DNA from: CAJQQK01 sp963696075
GTDB taxonomy: Bacteria; Pseudomonadota; Alphaproteobacteria; Rhizobiales; Hyphomicrobiaceae
Direction: 5' to 3'
DNA length: 64,000 nucleotides
Assembly (NCBI GenBank): GCA_963696075.1
Contig: CAVOJD010000026.1
Span: 150,551 to 214,550, forward strand
Below, piece after piece: positions 28,032 through 37,563 of the stretch (positions are counted from its first letter, which is position 1; every line of letters begins with the position of its first letter). The notes under the pieces are model-generated. The model made no database searches. It saw nothing but the letters and a program-made list of their open reading frames with translations, and was not told the origin of the DNA. The translations under genes and the position numbers were made by a program.

Positions 28032-29417
28032 TCAGGCTGCCTTGATATCCGCTTCCTGCCGCAACATGCGCACAGCCTTGCGCAACGCATCAGCCGTCTC
28101 GCTCAGATCCGCGTCGCGATGCGCCGCCGAAACCGACCCGCCCGGCTTGCCCGCGATGTCGACACCATGCACCAGCAGCGCAAGCCGCAGCCGCTCCGCG
28201 ATAGCACTCTTCGCCGACAAAGCCGCATGCCCCGCCGCTTTCGCATCAAACGTCATCGGATCCAGCGGCTGGTTTGCAGGGTTCAGATAGAAGTAGAAGC
28301 CCGAGAATTCCCCATAGCAGGCCCACGGCACGCCCTCTTCTGCAAAGACCGTGTTGCACAGCCCGCGCAACTTGTCCGCCTGCGCGTTGGCGATCTGGCA
28401 CGCATCACTCCCTTTGATGATCCCGAGCGCCGCCACGCCGGCCGCAGCCGAAAGCGGATTGGCGTTGTAGGTGCCCTGGTGGCCGATCTTCTCGAAACCC
28501 TTCGCTTCAGCGGCATCGAAATCAAGCAGCTCCAGAATGTCGCCGCGCCCGCAAACAGCGCCCCCCGGCAGACCGCCGGCGAGGATCTTGGCAAGGCTCG
28601 TGAGATCAGGCGTGATGCCGTAGTGCGCCTGCGCCCCGCCGCGCGACACACGAAACCCCGTCACCACCTCATCGAAAACCAAGATAATGCCGCGCTCGCG
28701 CGTGATCTCACGCAGCTCTGCCAGGAAGTCCTCCCCCACGGGCAGTTGCCCGAAGCTCGCCCCTGTCGGCTCGATGATGATCGCGGCGATATCGCCATCA
28801 TGCAGGTCGATCAGGCGGCGGGTTTCGGAGATATCATCGGCGTTGGCAAGGATCGTGTTGGCGGCAATGTCCGCCAGAACCCCCGGCGTCGGGGTGCCAT
28901 CGAAGTGGCTTGCAACACCGAACGCCACATGATCCTGCCAGCCATGGAAGTGACGCCGGAAGCGCATGATCCGCGAACGCCCCGTGAAGGCGCGCGCAAG
29001 CCTGAGCGCCATCAGGTTCGCCTCCGTCCCCGACGACGTGAACCGGACCGTCTCCGCTGAGGGTACGAGATCCTTGACGAGCTGCCCCCAGCGAATCTCC
29101 AGGTCGTGGCAAGCGCCAAAATGTGTGCCGCGTTCAAGCTGCGCCTGCACGGCTTCGACGACTTCCCCCCGGCCATGGCCGAGCAGCAGCGCACCATGAC
29201 CGCCGTAGTAGTCGACATAGCCATTGCCATCGACATCCCACTTCCGGGCCCCCTCCGCACGCTCGACGTAGATCGCGTAGGGCAGCGTGCGCCGTGAATC
29301 GTGCGTGATGCCGCTTGGGAAAAGTTCCCGCGCCTTGGCCGCCCGTGCGCCGGAGCCCGGCGTCTTCTCGCGATAGGCTGCGATGATCTGAGAATTCGTC
29401 AGTTGGTCACTCGACAT
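28032..29417 (-). CDS. Class III aminotransferase (glutamate-1-semialdehyde aminotransferase-like)
   Basis: 461 residues from ATG 29417 (GGAG upstream). Fold type I PLP enzyme: GHGALLLGHGRGEVVEAVQA, the PLP phosphate site FTSSGTEANLMALRLARAFT, ILVFDEVVTGFRVSRGG with the cofactor-binding Asp, and the Schiff-base lysine in SLAKILAGGLPGGA. HemL-like but with long amino and carboxyl differences, and set in an operon with HyuB/HyuA. It is therefore more likely a catabolic or secondary aminotransferase/aminomutase than the tetrapyrrole enzyme. Together the three genes suggest use of a nitrogenous compound. Confidence 0.88.
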   Translation of the reverse strand: MSSDQLTNSQIIAAYREKTPGSGARAAKARELFPSGITHDSRRTLPYAIYVERAEGARKWDVDGNGYVDYYGGHGALLLGHGRGEVVEAVQAQLERGTHFGACHDLEIRWGQLVKDLVPSAETVRFTSSGTEANLMALRLARAFTGRSRIMRFRRHFHGWQDHVAFGVASHFDGTPTPGVLADIAANTILANADDISETRRLIDLHDGDIAAIIIEPTGASFGQLPVGEDFLAELREITRERGIILVFDEVVTGFRVSRGGAQAHYGITPDLTSLAKILAGGLPGGAVCGRGDILELLDFDAAEAKGFEKIGHQGTYNANPLSAAAGVAALGIIKGSDACQIANAQADKLRGLCNTVFAEEGVPWACYGEFSGFYFYLNPANQPLDPMTFDAKAAGHAALSAKSAIAERLRLALLVHGVDIAGKPGGSVSAAHRDADLSETADALRKAVRMLRQEADIKAA

Positions 29418-29993
29418 GGCCCGTGCTCCATCGGTTTGCCAGGAGCGTCCGTTGCAGCGCCGCCCTGAGAACATCGCGGGCGCAACGGACGTGATGCACG
29501 CTCGCCATCAAATCGGGAGTAGGCGTTTCATGCAATCACCTTCTCGCGCCATCGCTGCCTGAAAAATCACCCCCGAGATGCTCCGCGCATTCGATTGCCC
29601 CTGTTGCGCCATAGCCCTGCCCGCCCGCGAGCGACGCCACGACCCAAAACGGCTACCGCACCATGGCACAATGACGGAAGGCCCGCCTTCTCTTCAAGCC
29701 CTGTTCTTCGAGGGCCTGCTAGTCGAGGCGCTGCTAGTCGAGACATTGCGCGACCCTGCCCCCAAATTCCCCGCAGGACACCCGCCAGGTTGGCTCAGCC
29801 ACTCAATCGCGGCGTGCTCCATCTTTGGTCGCAGCACGCAAGCCTCGGGGACCAACGATGGCAGCCAGGCACCATCGCGACCGGGAGCAAGAATGTGCGA
29901 TCCGTTTGCAGCACCCCGATCAGGCGAACACAGACGTCTCCGACGTCCAGCCCAGTTCAGATCGCGGCAGCTCTGGCACCTCTAAGGACGGCC
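29418..29993. other. Intergenic region without convincing gene
   Basis: About 575 bases between the aminotransferase start and the end of the FG-GAP protein gene. Plus-strand open frames here have no recognisable domain. A short imperfect direct duplication (ctgctagtcgag, twice, around 29,718-29,745) is visible. Nothing else can be supported. Confidence 0.4.
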
Positions 29994-31589
29994 TCACAGG
30001 ATGATGTCGTTCTCAAACCAATAGACGATGTCGCCGGATTGGTCGGCCCCAACGATATCGGTATCGCCATCCCCATCAACGTCACCCGACCCGACATCGA
30101 TGAACTGACCCGTTCCGTCGAACACCGTCTCAGTGATCCAGCTCCCGTCATCCTGCTGCGCGTACCAGAAGATCTCCCCGCTCGTGCGGGCAGCCGACAT
30201 CAGATCGACGTCGCCATCGCCATCGACATCGTCGGCGGCGATGCTGAAGAGATCGACGTCGAGATGATCGAAGACGAGCGTCTCGGAAAAGCTCAACGCG
30301 GCGCCTGCGCCGTCATCGTTGTTGTAGAACACCTTGACCATGTTCTGACCAGAGTCCGCGGACGCGATATCCAGGTTACCATCACCATCGATATCCGCGA
30401 CGACCACGCTGTTGGCATCGGCAGCCGCGCCGACCACGTGGCTGGCAAAATTTCCAGCCCCATCGTTCTCGTGCCAGACAACCTGGCCTGCGCCCTGCAC
30501 CGCTGAGACGACGTCGATATCGCCGTCACCGTCGATATCTCCGACATCGCTGATGCGCACGTCCGCCAGGCCGGTATCAACCGTATTGTCGGTAAAATTC
30601 TCCGCACCGTCATTGGCAAACCAATAGACCGCGTTGTTGCCTTGGGCAGCGACGACGATGTCGAGCCCCCCCACCCCATCGATGTCGGCAACCTCGACGG
30701 AGTGCGCTGCGCTTAAATCAATCGTGTTGACCTGGTTCGACACGAACGTGCGCTCGCCGGTCACCGGGTCAACCTGCTGATCGTACCAGATGACGTCAGC
30801 ACCAACGATGTCGTCGAACGCAACGCCGACCAGGTCGAGATCACCATCTTCGTCGAGATCGGCAATCGTGAGTTCGAAAGCGCCGTTGAGGTCGGCGGGC
30901 AGGTTTCGCTGGGTGAAGACCTCGCTACCGTCGTTCTCCAGCCACACAAGCCGGTCATCGATGGTTGCGGCAACCAGTATATCCTGGTCGCCATCCCCGT
31001 CGATATCCTCGACCAGAACCGCATGAGGCCGGTCGATCGTCCCCGACGCCGCCTGATTGGCGCTGAACTGAGGAACCCCGTTATTGCCGTCAATCGTCAC
31101 AGTCACGGTTTCCGTGGCAGTCGCCTGATCCCCGTTCGACGATTCGGTGGACGTGGCAGCGACATCAATCGTCACGGTGCCCGCGAAGCCGTCCGCCGGG
31201 GTGATGGTGATGGCGTCGAGCGTCCAGCCGGTGATGTCGATCGGCGCGGTGCCGTCGGACGTCGCGGTGTTGGTCCCGTCGGTCAGCGTGAACCCGCCCG
31301 GCAGGCCGGCAAGCGTAACGGCCGTGAGGGTCTCCGAGCCGTCGGTGTCAGCAAGGGCCACGGTGATGTCGAGCGCGACCGTGCCCGGATCATAAGGCTC
31401 GAAGGAGAAGTTCTGAATGAACGACAGCCCGGCCTGACTGCCAGTACCGTTATAGGCCTCGGGCCAGAAGACCGTCAGTTGACCGTCGTCAGAGAGGCGG
31501 ACTTCCGGATCATAAACCGGCACTGAGTCCGGGCTGCCGGAATCTGATGATGACTTCGCTTCCCAGGCGTTCGCCGATGTCGGATGCAC
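29994..31589 (-). CDS. FG-GAP/VCBS-repeat protein, probably the C-terminal part of the giant adhesin
   Basis: 531 residues. The first 190 residues are a beta-rich domain of the cadherin-like/T1SS adhesin kind (ETLTAVTLAGLPGGFTLTDG). The rest is a run of about seven FG-GAP/VCBS blades, each with an Asp-rich calcium-binding loop such as DIDGDGDQDILVA or DVDGDGDVDLMSA, expected to fold as a beta-propeller. The reading frame overlaps the end of the next gene upstream by 80 bases, and sense passes from one frame to the other around 31,535 (SEVII to DSGSPDSVPVYDPEV). A single-base change there would make one protein of about 2,180 residues. Its own ATG at 31589 has no clear ribosome site. It is therefore best read as the frameshifted end of the adhesin. 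Confidence 0.8.
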   Translation of the reverse strand: MHPTSANAWEAKSSSDSGSPDSVPVYDPEVRLSDDGQLTVFWPEAYNGTGSQAGLSFIQNFSFEPYDPGTVALDITVALADTDGSETLTAVTLAGLPGGFTLTDGTNTATSDGTAPIDITGWTLDAITITPADGFAGTVTIDVAATSTESSNGDQATATETVTVTIDGNNGVPQFSANQAASGTIDRPHAVLVEDIDGDGDQDILVAATIDDRLVWLENDGSEVFTQRNLPADLNGAFELTIADLDEDGDLDLVGVAFDDIVGADVIWYDQQVDPVTGERTFVSNQVNTIDLSAAHSVEVADIDGVGGLDIVVAAQGNNAVYWFANDGAENFTDNTVDTGLADVRISDVGDIDGDGDIDVVSAVQGAGQVVWHENDGAGNFASHVVGAAADANSVVVADIDGDGNLDIASADSGQNMVKVFYNNDDGAGAALSFSETLVFDHLDVDLFSIAADDVDGDGDVDLMSAARTSGEIFWYAQQDDGSWITETVFDGTGQFIDVGSGDVDGDGDTDIVGADQSGDIVYWFENDIIL

Positions 31590-34500
31590 GCTGCATGTAT
31601 ACGACTATCTCACCTGCTCGAAGGGCCTGCCCGACAACAACGAATGTGCCATCGCCAAGAGGCTGGATCGCTGTCGAATTAAACACGCCGGAACCAGGCA
31701 AATTGATCTGTTGAGGAGTGCCAACTTCAGTGCCGTCAAGCTCGTAGCGGTGAAGCAGGAGTTCGCCGAAGGGTGTTCTCTCGACGAGGGCGAGAAGGCC
31801 GCTGTCGAGTTGAACCATGCTGGTCCCTGACACGAGGGAGGGCACAGAAAAGCTAGACTGGAGTTGCCCCGCGGCACTGAAGACTTGGACAGTACTAGTC
31901 GTAGTTGGGCCTCCGGTAATAACCGCGGGCACTGCGAAGCCACCATCATTAAGTGCAATAATGTCACCGATCGAAGCAGAAGCGCTGGTATCTTCGATAT
32001 CAATTACAGGCACCAGGATGGCACCCGTCGATGCCAATAGCGTCGCCTTGGTATCACTGGATCCGCCCCCGTCCTCGCTCTGAAAACTCCAGACCACGAG
32101 GATATTGCCGTTGGACAATGTCTCAACGCCGCGACCTGCATCCGCAATGCCCGTACCAATGTTAATAAACAGATTGGCGTTGCTGTATTCGACCCCTGGT
32201 CCCAGATCACTCGCAATGTTGACAACGTCACCGACCGGAACGCCGTCGTTCGAATAGCGCTGCGCCTGAACGAAATTGGCAATCGTGCGAACGATCGGGT
32301 CAGTGGCGTCGACGCGAATTTCTGCATGCCAAACCGCCATGAAGCCGCCGTCGTCCGTCGGCGTCAGTGTCACTGGCCAGCGTTGAGCGCTCACGTCGCC
32401 AACGCTGTTGTGCACGCCGGAGGTATCCAGGCCGATATCGATCGTATCCAGGAGCAGCCCACTCGGATCGTAGATCCGCACCTCGTGGACGCCGGGAAAA
32501 GTATCGTCGACGTCGAACGTACTGACGGCAACGCGGCCATTGTTGAGAACGGCCATCTTGTTGCTGAACTGGTTGCTGGAAACGTCATCGTAGACGAGGA
32601 CTGGCGCGCCGGTCGCCGCCGGATCCGCGTCAAAGGGATCGACGGCAAGGCTCAAGAGCGGCTGGTCAGCGACCGCTTCAATGAAGATTTCGACCGACGT
32701 CGAGGCCGACAGCGTCGGATCGGCGGCATCGGCGAAGGTGAGCGTGATGGATGCCGGACCATCGAAATCAGCTGCAGGTGTAAACGCGATCGAGTTAGCG
32801 AGCGCGTTGTTAACGTCCGTCTCGCTGCCTGAGAAGGCTATCGCACCGTCCGACCCATCTGCATCGGTGAATATCAGTCCGGCTGTCTCGGTCAAACCAA
32901 CCGAGCCATCCGCGGTGGCGACTGTAACGTTGACGGTGCCGTCTACCTGATCCGGCAAGTCGACATTGATACCGGAAATGATGGCCGTGCCGCCTTCGTC
33001 GATCTCCGTCGGGATTGTTCCTTCAGGCGGCAGGTTGATGACCGGCTCTTCGGTCACAGGTGTGACATCGATCGTCACTGTATACTCGTTTGTTCCACCA
33101 TTACCGTCATCGACGACGTAGGTGAAGGCGTCTGCACCGCTGAACTCGGCGTTAGGCGTGTAGGTGTATGAGCCATCCGGCTGGACTTCAACCGTGCCGT
33201 TTTGGGGCAGCGTCGCGCCGACCGCGTAGCTCACGGCATCTCCGTCTATGTCCACAAAGGCCGGCAGCTGGCCGTCGAACGGCGTATCTCCGACGGCAGT
33301 GATGGCATCATCGGCTGCAACCGGCGCATCGTTCACCGCCTCGACGGTCACATCGACCGTCGCCGTATCCGTACCGCCGTTGCCGTCGCTGATCGTGTAG
33401 GTGAAGCTGTCGGTGCCGTTGAAGTTAGGAGCGGGCGCGTAGATCACCCCCCCATCGTCGATCGTAACAGCGCCATTCGCCCCCTGCGTCACGTCCGTGA
33501 TCGTCAGCGGATCGTTCTCGGGGTCGCTGTCGTTGGCGAGCACATCAATGAACGTCGCCTGGTCTTCATTCGTGTTTACCGCATCATCAACGGCGTCGGG
33601 CGGCGAATTGTCCGGCGGCGGCACCGTAACGGCGAGCGTCGCCTGAGCGCTGTTCTCCGTCCCATCGTTCGCCGTGAAGTTGATCGTGAACGACCCGCCG
33701 GTGTCGGGCTGCGGCAGCAGGGCCAACAGGCCATCATTGATCTGCGCCAGCGAAATCGTATCACCCGACGAGACCGGGTTTTCGTCCAGGAACAGGTTTG
33801 CGAACGATCCGGACGTCAGCGTGATGTAGGCCAGCGGGTCATCGTCGACATCGCTGTAACCGAAATCGGCGAGCGTGAGAACGCGCAACGCGCCTTCCGC
33901 AACGGTCAATGAGCTGCCGGTCACCTCCGGCGCATCGTTCACGGCCTCGACGGTCACGCTGACCGTCGCCGTATCCGTACCGCCGTTGCCGTCGCTGATC
34001 GTGTAGGTGAAGCTGTCCGTCCCGTTGAAATCCGGGCTCGGCGTGTAGATCACGCCACCATCGTCGATCACGACCGAGCCGTTGGCGCCCTGCGTCACGT
34101 CCGCGATCGTCAGCGGATCTTCGTCCGGGTCGCTGTCGTTGGCGAGCACATCAACAAACGTCGCCTGGTCTTCGTCCGTGGTTGCCGTGTCATCGACCGC
34201 AACCGGGTCCGCGTTCCCGCCACTGCCCCCGCCGAGCGACGAGACCTGGGCGAGAGCGTTGATCGCGGCTGCATCGAGCACCTCGTCATAGATCTCAACA
34301 TCCGCAATGGCGCCTGTGAACGGATAGCCAAATCGATCTTCGGCACCCGTCACACTGCCCCAGCCGAGCGCACCGATCTGAAGATATTCCTGGTTGGTCT
34401 CCCACGACATCGAGACGTAGGGAGTGGACCCCGCCGAGACGCCATTGACGAACAGTTCGACGCCATCCGCGCTGAAGGTGGCTGCGACCTCGTATTCCTG

Positions 34501-36507
34501 GCCCGCGACGATGTTGGCGACGTCGATATTCTGCGCCCCCGTGCCATCCGCGAAATAGGCCCTCAGGACGTCGCCCTCGAGGTACAGCGTGAAATGATTG
34601 CCCCCACCCGTCGAGCCCGACGCGTCTTTCGACAGAATGCCCTGCCGCCCGTCGACCGTGTCGGCCCGGAAGGAGAGCGCTATCGTCCCCTGGGCGATCT
34701 CCAACGCCGGATCATGCGCCAGGTTGATGACATCGGCCCGACTGCCGCTGAAGGTCGCAACCCCGGTGTTCGCGAACACCACGCCACCCGACGGAGCACC
34801 GTTGACCGTCACATTGACCGTCGCCGTATCCGTACCGCCGTTGCCGTCATCGATGGCATAGGTGAATGTGTCGCTGCCGGTGAACCCGGCATTCGGCGTG
34901 TAGATCACGCCGCCGTCGTCGATCACGACCGAACCGTTGGCGCCCTGCGTCACGTCCGCGATCGTCAGCGGATCTTCGTCCGGGTCGCTATCGTTGGCGA
35001 GCACATCAACGAACGTCGCCTGGTCTTCGTCCGTTGTGGCCGTATCGTCGACCGCGACCGGGTCCGCGTTCCCGCCACTGCCCCCGCCGAGCGACGAGAC
35101 CTGGGCGAGAGCGTTGATCGCGGCTGCATCGAGCACCTCGTCATAGATCTCAACATCCGCAATGGCGCCTGTGAACGGATAGCCAAATCGATCTTCGGCA
35201 CCCGTCACACTGCCCCAGCCGAGCGCACCGATCTGAAGATATTCCTGGTTGGTCTCCCACGACATCGAGACGTAGGGAGTGGACCCCGCCGAGACGCCAT
35301 TGACGAACAGTTCGACGCCATCCGCGCTGAAGGTGGCTGCGACCTCGTATTCCTGGCCCGCGACGATGTTGGCGACGTCGATATTCTGCGCCCCCGTGCC
35401 ATCCGCGAAATAGGCCCTCAGGACGTCGCCCTCGAGGTACAGCGTGAAATGATTGCCCCCACCCGTCGAGCCCGACGCGTCTTTCGACAGAATGCCCTGC
35501 CGCCCGTCGACCGTGTCGGCCCGGAAGGAGAGCGCTATCGTCCCCTGGGCGATCTCCAACGCCGGATCATGCGCCAGGTTGATGACATCGGCCCGACTGC
35601 CGCTGAAGGTCGCAACCCCGGTGTTCGCGAACACCACGCCACCCGACGGAGCACCGTTGACCGTCACATTGACCGTCGCCGTATCCGTACCGCCGTTGCC
35701 GTCATCGATGGCATAGGTGAATGTGTCGCTGCCGGTGAACCCGGCATTCGGCGTGTAGATCACGCCGCCGTCGTCGATCACGACCGAACCGTTGGCGCCC
35801 TGCGTCACGTCCGCGATCGTCAGCGGATCTTCGTCCGGGTCGCTATCGTTGGCGAGCACATCAACGAACGTCGCCTGGTCTTCGTCCGTTGTGGCCGTAT
35901 CGTCGACCGCGACCGGGTCCGCGTTCCCGCCACTGCCCCCGCCGAGCGACGAGACCTGGGCGAGAGCGTTGATCGCGGCTGCATCGAGCACCTCGTCATA
36001 GATCTCAACATCCGCAATGGCGCCTGTGAACGGATAGCCAAATCGATCTTCGGCACCCGTCACACTGCCCCAGCCGAGCGCACCGATCTGAAGATATTCC
36101 TGGTTGGTCTCCCACGACATCGAGACGTAGGGAGTGGACCCCGCCGAGACGCCATTGACGAACAGTTCGACGCCATCCGCGCTGAAGGTGGCTGCGACCT
36201 CGTATTCCTGGCCCGCGACGATGTTGGCGACGTCGATATTCTGCGCCCCCGTGCCATCCGCGAAATAGGCCCTCAGGACGTCGCCCTCGAGGTACAGCGT
36301 GAAATGATTGCCCCCACCCGTCGAGCCCGACGCGTCTTTCGACAGAATGCCCTGCCGCCCGTCGACCGTGTCGGCCCGGAAGGAGAGCGCTATCGTCCCC
36401 TGGGCGATCTCCAACGCCGGATCATGCGCGAGGTTGATAACGTCGCCTCGACTGCCGCTGAAGGTCTCAACGCCAGCGTTCGCAAAAATCGGGGTCTCAG
36501 TCGGCAT
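31510..36507 (-). CDS. Giant LamG/cadherin-like repeat adhesin
   Basis: 1,665 residues. Three LamG (concanavalin A-like) domains of about 190 residues alternate with cadherin-like/tandem-95 Ig-like domains of about 95 residues (NADPVAVDDTATTDEDQATF, then DGGVIYTPNAGFTGSDTFTY). More cadherin-like domains follow, and then a region (about 1,230-1,650) of beta-propeller-like strands (NGNILVVWSFQSEDGGG). No Sec signal peptide is present, so secretion by a type I system is likely, as for related calcium-dependent adhesins; no transporter genes are in the window. The first three LamG-Ig units are nearly identical at DNA level. It ends with a frameshift into the FG-GAP frame. Likely role: surface attachment or polysaccharide binding. 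Confidence 0.85.
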   Translation of the reverse strand: MPTETPIFANAGVETFSGSRGDVINLAHDPALEIAQGTIALSFRADTVDGRQGILSKDASGSTGGGNHFTLYLEGDVLRAYFADGTGAQNIDVANIVAGQEYEVAATFSADGVELFVNGVSAGSTPYVSMSWETNQEYLQIGALGWGSVTGAEDRFGYPFTGAIADVEIYDEVLDAAAINALAQVSSLGGGSGGNADPVAVDDTATTDEDQATFVDVLANDSDPDEDPLTIADVTQGANGSVVIDDGGVIYTPNAGFTGSDTFTYAIDDGNGGTDTATVNVTVNGAPSGGVVFANTGVATFSGSRADVINLAHDPALEIAQGTIALSFRADTVDGRQGILSKDASGSTGGGNHFTLYLEGDVLRAYFADGTGAQNIDVANIVAGQEYEVAATFSADGVELFVNGVSAGSTPYVSMSWETNQEYLQIGALGWGSVTGAEDRFGYPFTGAIADVEIYDEVLDAAAINALAQVSSLGGGSGGNADPVAVDDTATTDEDQATFVDVLANDSDPDEDPLTIADVTQGANGSVVIDDGGVIYTPNAGFTGSDTFTYAIDDGNGGTDTATVNVTVNGAPSGGVVFANTGVATFSGSRADVINLAHDPALEIAQGTIALSFRADTVDGRQGILSKDASGSTGGGNHFTLYLEGDVLRAYFADGTGAQNIDVANIVAGQEYEVAATFSADGVELFVNGVSAGSTPYVSMSWETNQEYLQIGALGWGSVTGAEDRFGYPFTGAIADVEIYDEVLDAAAINALAQVSSLGGGSGGNADPVAVDDTATTDEDQATFVDVLANDSDPDEDPLTIADVTQGANGSVVIDDGGVIYTPSPDFNGTDSFTYTISDGNGGTDTATVSVTVEAVNDAPEVTGSSLTVAEGALRVLTLADFGYSDVDDDPLAYITLTSGSFANLFLDENPVSSGDTISLAQINDGLLALLPQPDTGGSFTINFTANDGTENSAQATLAVTVPPPDNSPPDAVDDAVNTNEDQATFIDVLANDSDPENDPLTITDVTQGANGAVTIDDGGVIYAPAPNFNGTDSFTYTISDGNGGTDTATVDVTVEAVNDAPVAADDAITAVGDTPFDGQLPAFVDIDGDAVSYAVGATLPQNGTVEVQPDGSYTYTPNAEFSGADAFTYVVDDGNGGTNEYTVTIDVTPVTEEPVINLPPEGTIPTEIDEGGTAIISGINVDLPDQVDGTVNVTVATADGSVGLTETAGLIFTDADGSDGAIAFSGSETDVNNALANSIAFTPAADFDGPASITLTFADAADPTLSASTSVEIFIEAVADQPLLSLAVDPFDADPAATGAPVLVYDDVSSNQFSNKMAVLNNGRVAVSTFDVDDTFPGVHEVRIYDPSGLLLDTIDIGLDTSGVHNSVGDVSAQRWPVTLTPTDDGGFMAVWHAEIRVDATDPIVRTIANFVQAQRYSNDGVPVGDVVNIASDLGPGVEYSNANLFINIGTGIADAGRGVETLSNGNILVVWSFQSEDGGGSSDTKATLLASTGAILVPVIDIEDTSASASIGDIIALNDGGFAVPAVITGGPTTTSTVQVFSAAGQLQSSFSVPSLVSGTSMVQLDSGLLALVERTPFGELLLHRYELDGTEVGTPQQINLPGSGVFNSTAIQPLGDGTFVVVGQALRAGEIVVYMQRASDIGERLGSEVIIRFRQPGLSAGL
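34205..36429 (-). repeat. 855-bp tandem direct repeats in the adhesin gene (2.6 copies)
   Basis: Copies begin at 34205, 35060 and 35915. The spacing is exactly 855 bases, i.e. 285 codons, one LamG plus one cadherin-like domain. By eye the copies are identical over long stretches; the last copy diverges at about 36430, where the unique amino terminus begins. A few substitutions are visible just left of the first copy (34,080-34,204). Each unit keeps the frame. The near-identity implies very recent duplication or ongoing gene conversion. Confidence 0.93.
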
Positions 36508-36937
36508 GATGGCATTTCCTCGCTACGCGAATGCTTGACTTATTGAATGAGATGCAGCGGCGCCGGGCGGACCGCTGACAAGAAATGGACACTGCAAGCG
36601 CGCTCCCTCACCGCGCCCCCCCAAAGACAGCGCCATCACCCACCCTCGAAGCGCACTTCGAGTGGGTCACACAAAAGGTTTGCCGTTTCCGGAGAGCGTT
36701 CCAAATCCGTGCTGTAAACCTTAATCTGGTGCCAGACCGCCCGTCAGCGCTCTTTGTTAAAAAACAGTTAACGCAACTGTCTCGGCCCTCTGAAACTGCG
36801 CCATCCTTTAGTGCGCAATCGGGGAGATTGAACTGGTCCCTGTTCCTGGACCACGTCGGGCTTGAATTTCCGGCTTTTGACGCTCACGCCGGGCGCGTTG
36901 CCGATAAGCGTTGCCATCAGCATCAATGGGACGTGGA

Positions 36938-37069
36938 AGCGGAGGAGGGACCTGAAGCCTCGATGCACGGATTAAGGTTCCCGCAAGGCATTAATAATAG
37001 ACATAAAATCAATATCTTGAACGACGCCCCCTTGCAGCATCTGGAGCACGATGCCCCACCAGCCAGGAC
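36938..37069. repeat. Diverged direct repeat of the tRNA-end/att region (copy 1)
   Basis: These 132 bases align without gaps to 63126-63257, with 93 identical positions by my count. The other copy begins inside an intact 3' half of a tRNA-Met; here the tRNA part is degenerate. The repeat includes 80-90 bases beyond the tRNA, so it represents the end of an integrated element rather than only the crossover core. Confidence 0.65.
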
Positions 37070-37483
37070 TGAACGCCGAAAAGTGCCAGCAGCCATGTTG
37101 CGACCGACAGTCCCCTCGTGACGATCGAACGGGCGGTTGCAGATATTAACCGGGCCATATTTGCCAAAAAAATGGTTCTACCGATCGCGACCCGCTTCGG
37201 ACGATGATCGTACGCTCGAATTACCGCAGCACTTGCGGCCGTCCAACGGTTGCCCGCGAACCCTCACCATTGGGAAAGGCTGCCAGTATAATCGAGAGGT
37301 CATCGCAATTGCCGCCATGCTCGCGACGCATCCTGGCCGCGTGCCCGTTGGCGTGCACCGTGCCGTGGCGCACTTTGGCAGCATCTTTGGCTTGCCCTCG
37401 CGCCCTCTTTGTTTTCGAAGATAATTCGTATTCGAGAATAAATAGCCTCTTGAACCGTTTGATCGACTGGCAAATGGCGCCAG

Positions 37484-37513
37484 CATTCCATTCCATTCCA
37501 TTGCATTGCATTG
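37484..37513. repeat. Pentanucleotide tandem repeat, six units
   Basis: Three CATTC units followed by three CATTG units, located about 50 bases past the tamB stop. Short tandem repeats of this kind can vary in copy number by slippage. Confidence 0.85.
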
Positions 37514-37563
37514 CGTCGACGACATAGGCTTGCGACGTCAATTTTGATCACGGGGCCATTCAC

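Larger units (their letters stand above)
36508..37563. other. 1-kb intergenic region with att-like repeat and pentamer array
   Basis: No convincing gene. Base composition is lower in GC than the flanks. It holds the att-like repeat described separately, a dyad GTTAA-N7-TTAAC near 36,755-36,775, and a pentanucleotide array at 37484-37513. The promoter of the adhesin should be at the left edge. Confidence 0.5.

Noticed and set aside
34205..36429. CRISPR or satellite array
   Set aside because: The repeat unit is 855 bp, without short spacers, and lies fully in a coding frame.
34594..36546. Plus-strand open frame of 650 codons in the repeat region
   Set aside because: Antisense of the LamG repeats; its own repetitiveness simply mirrors the 855-bp DNA repeats.
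36755..36775. GTTAA/TTAAC dyad upstream of the adhesin
   Set aside because: Only five bases per arm and about 250 bases from the gene; not distinguishable from chance in AT-rich sequence.
36585..37121. Plus-strand frame of 178 codons in the adhesin-tamB gap
   Set aside because: It crosses the att-like repeat, has no ribosome site or recognisable protein features.
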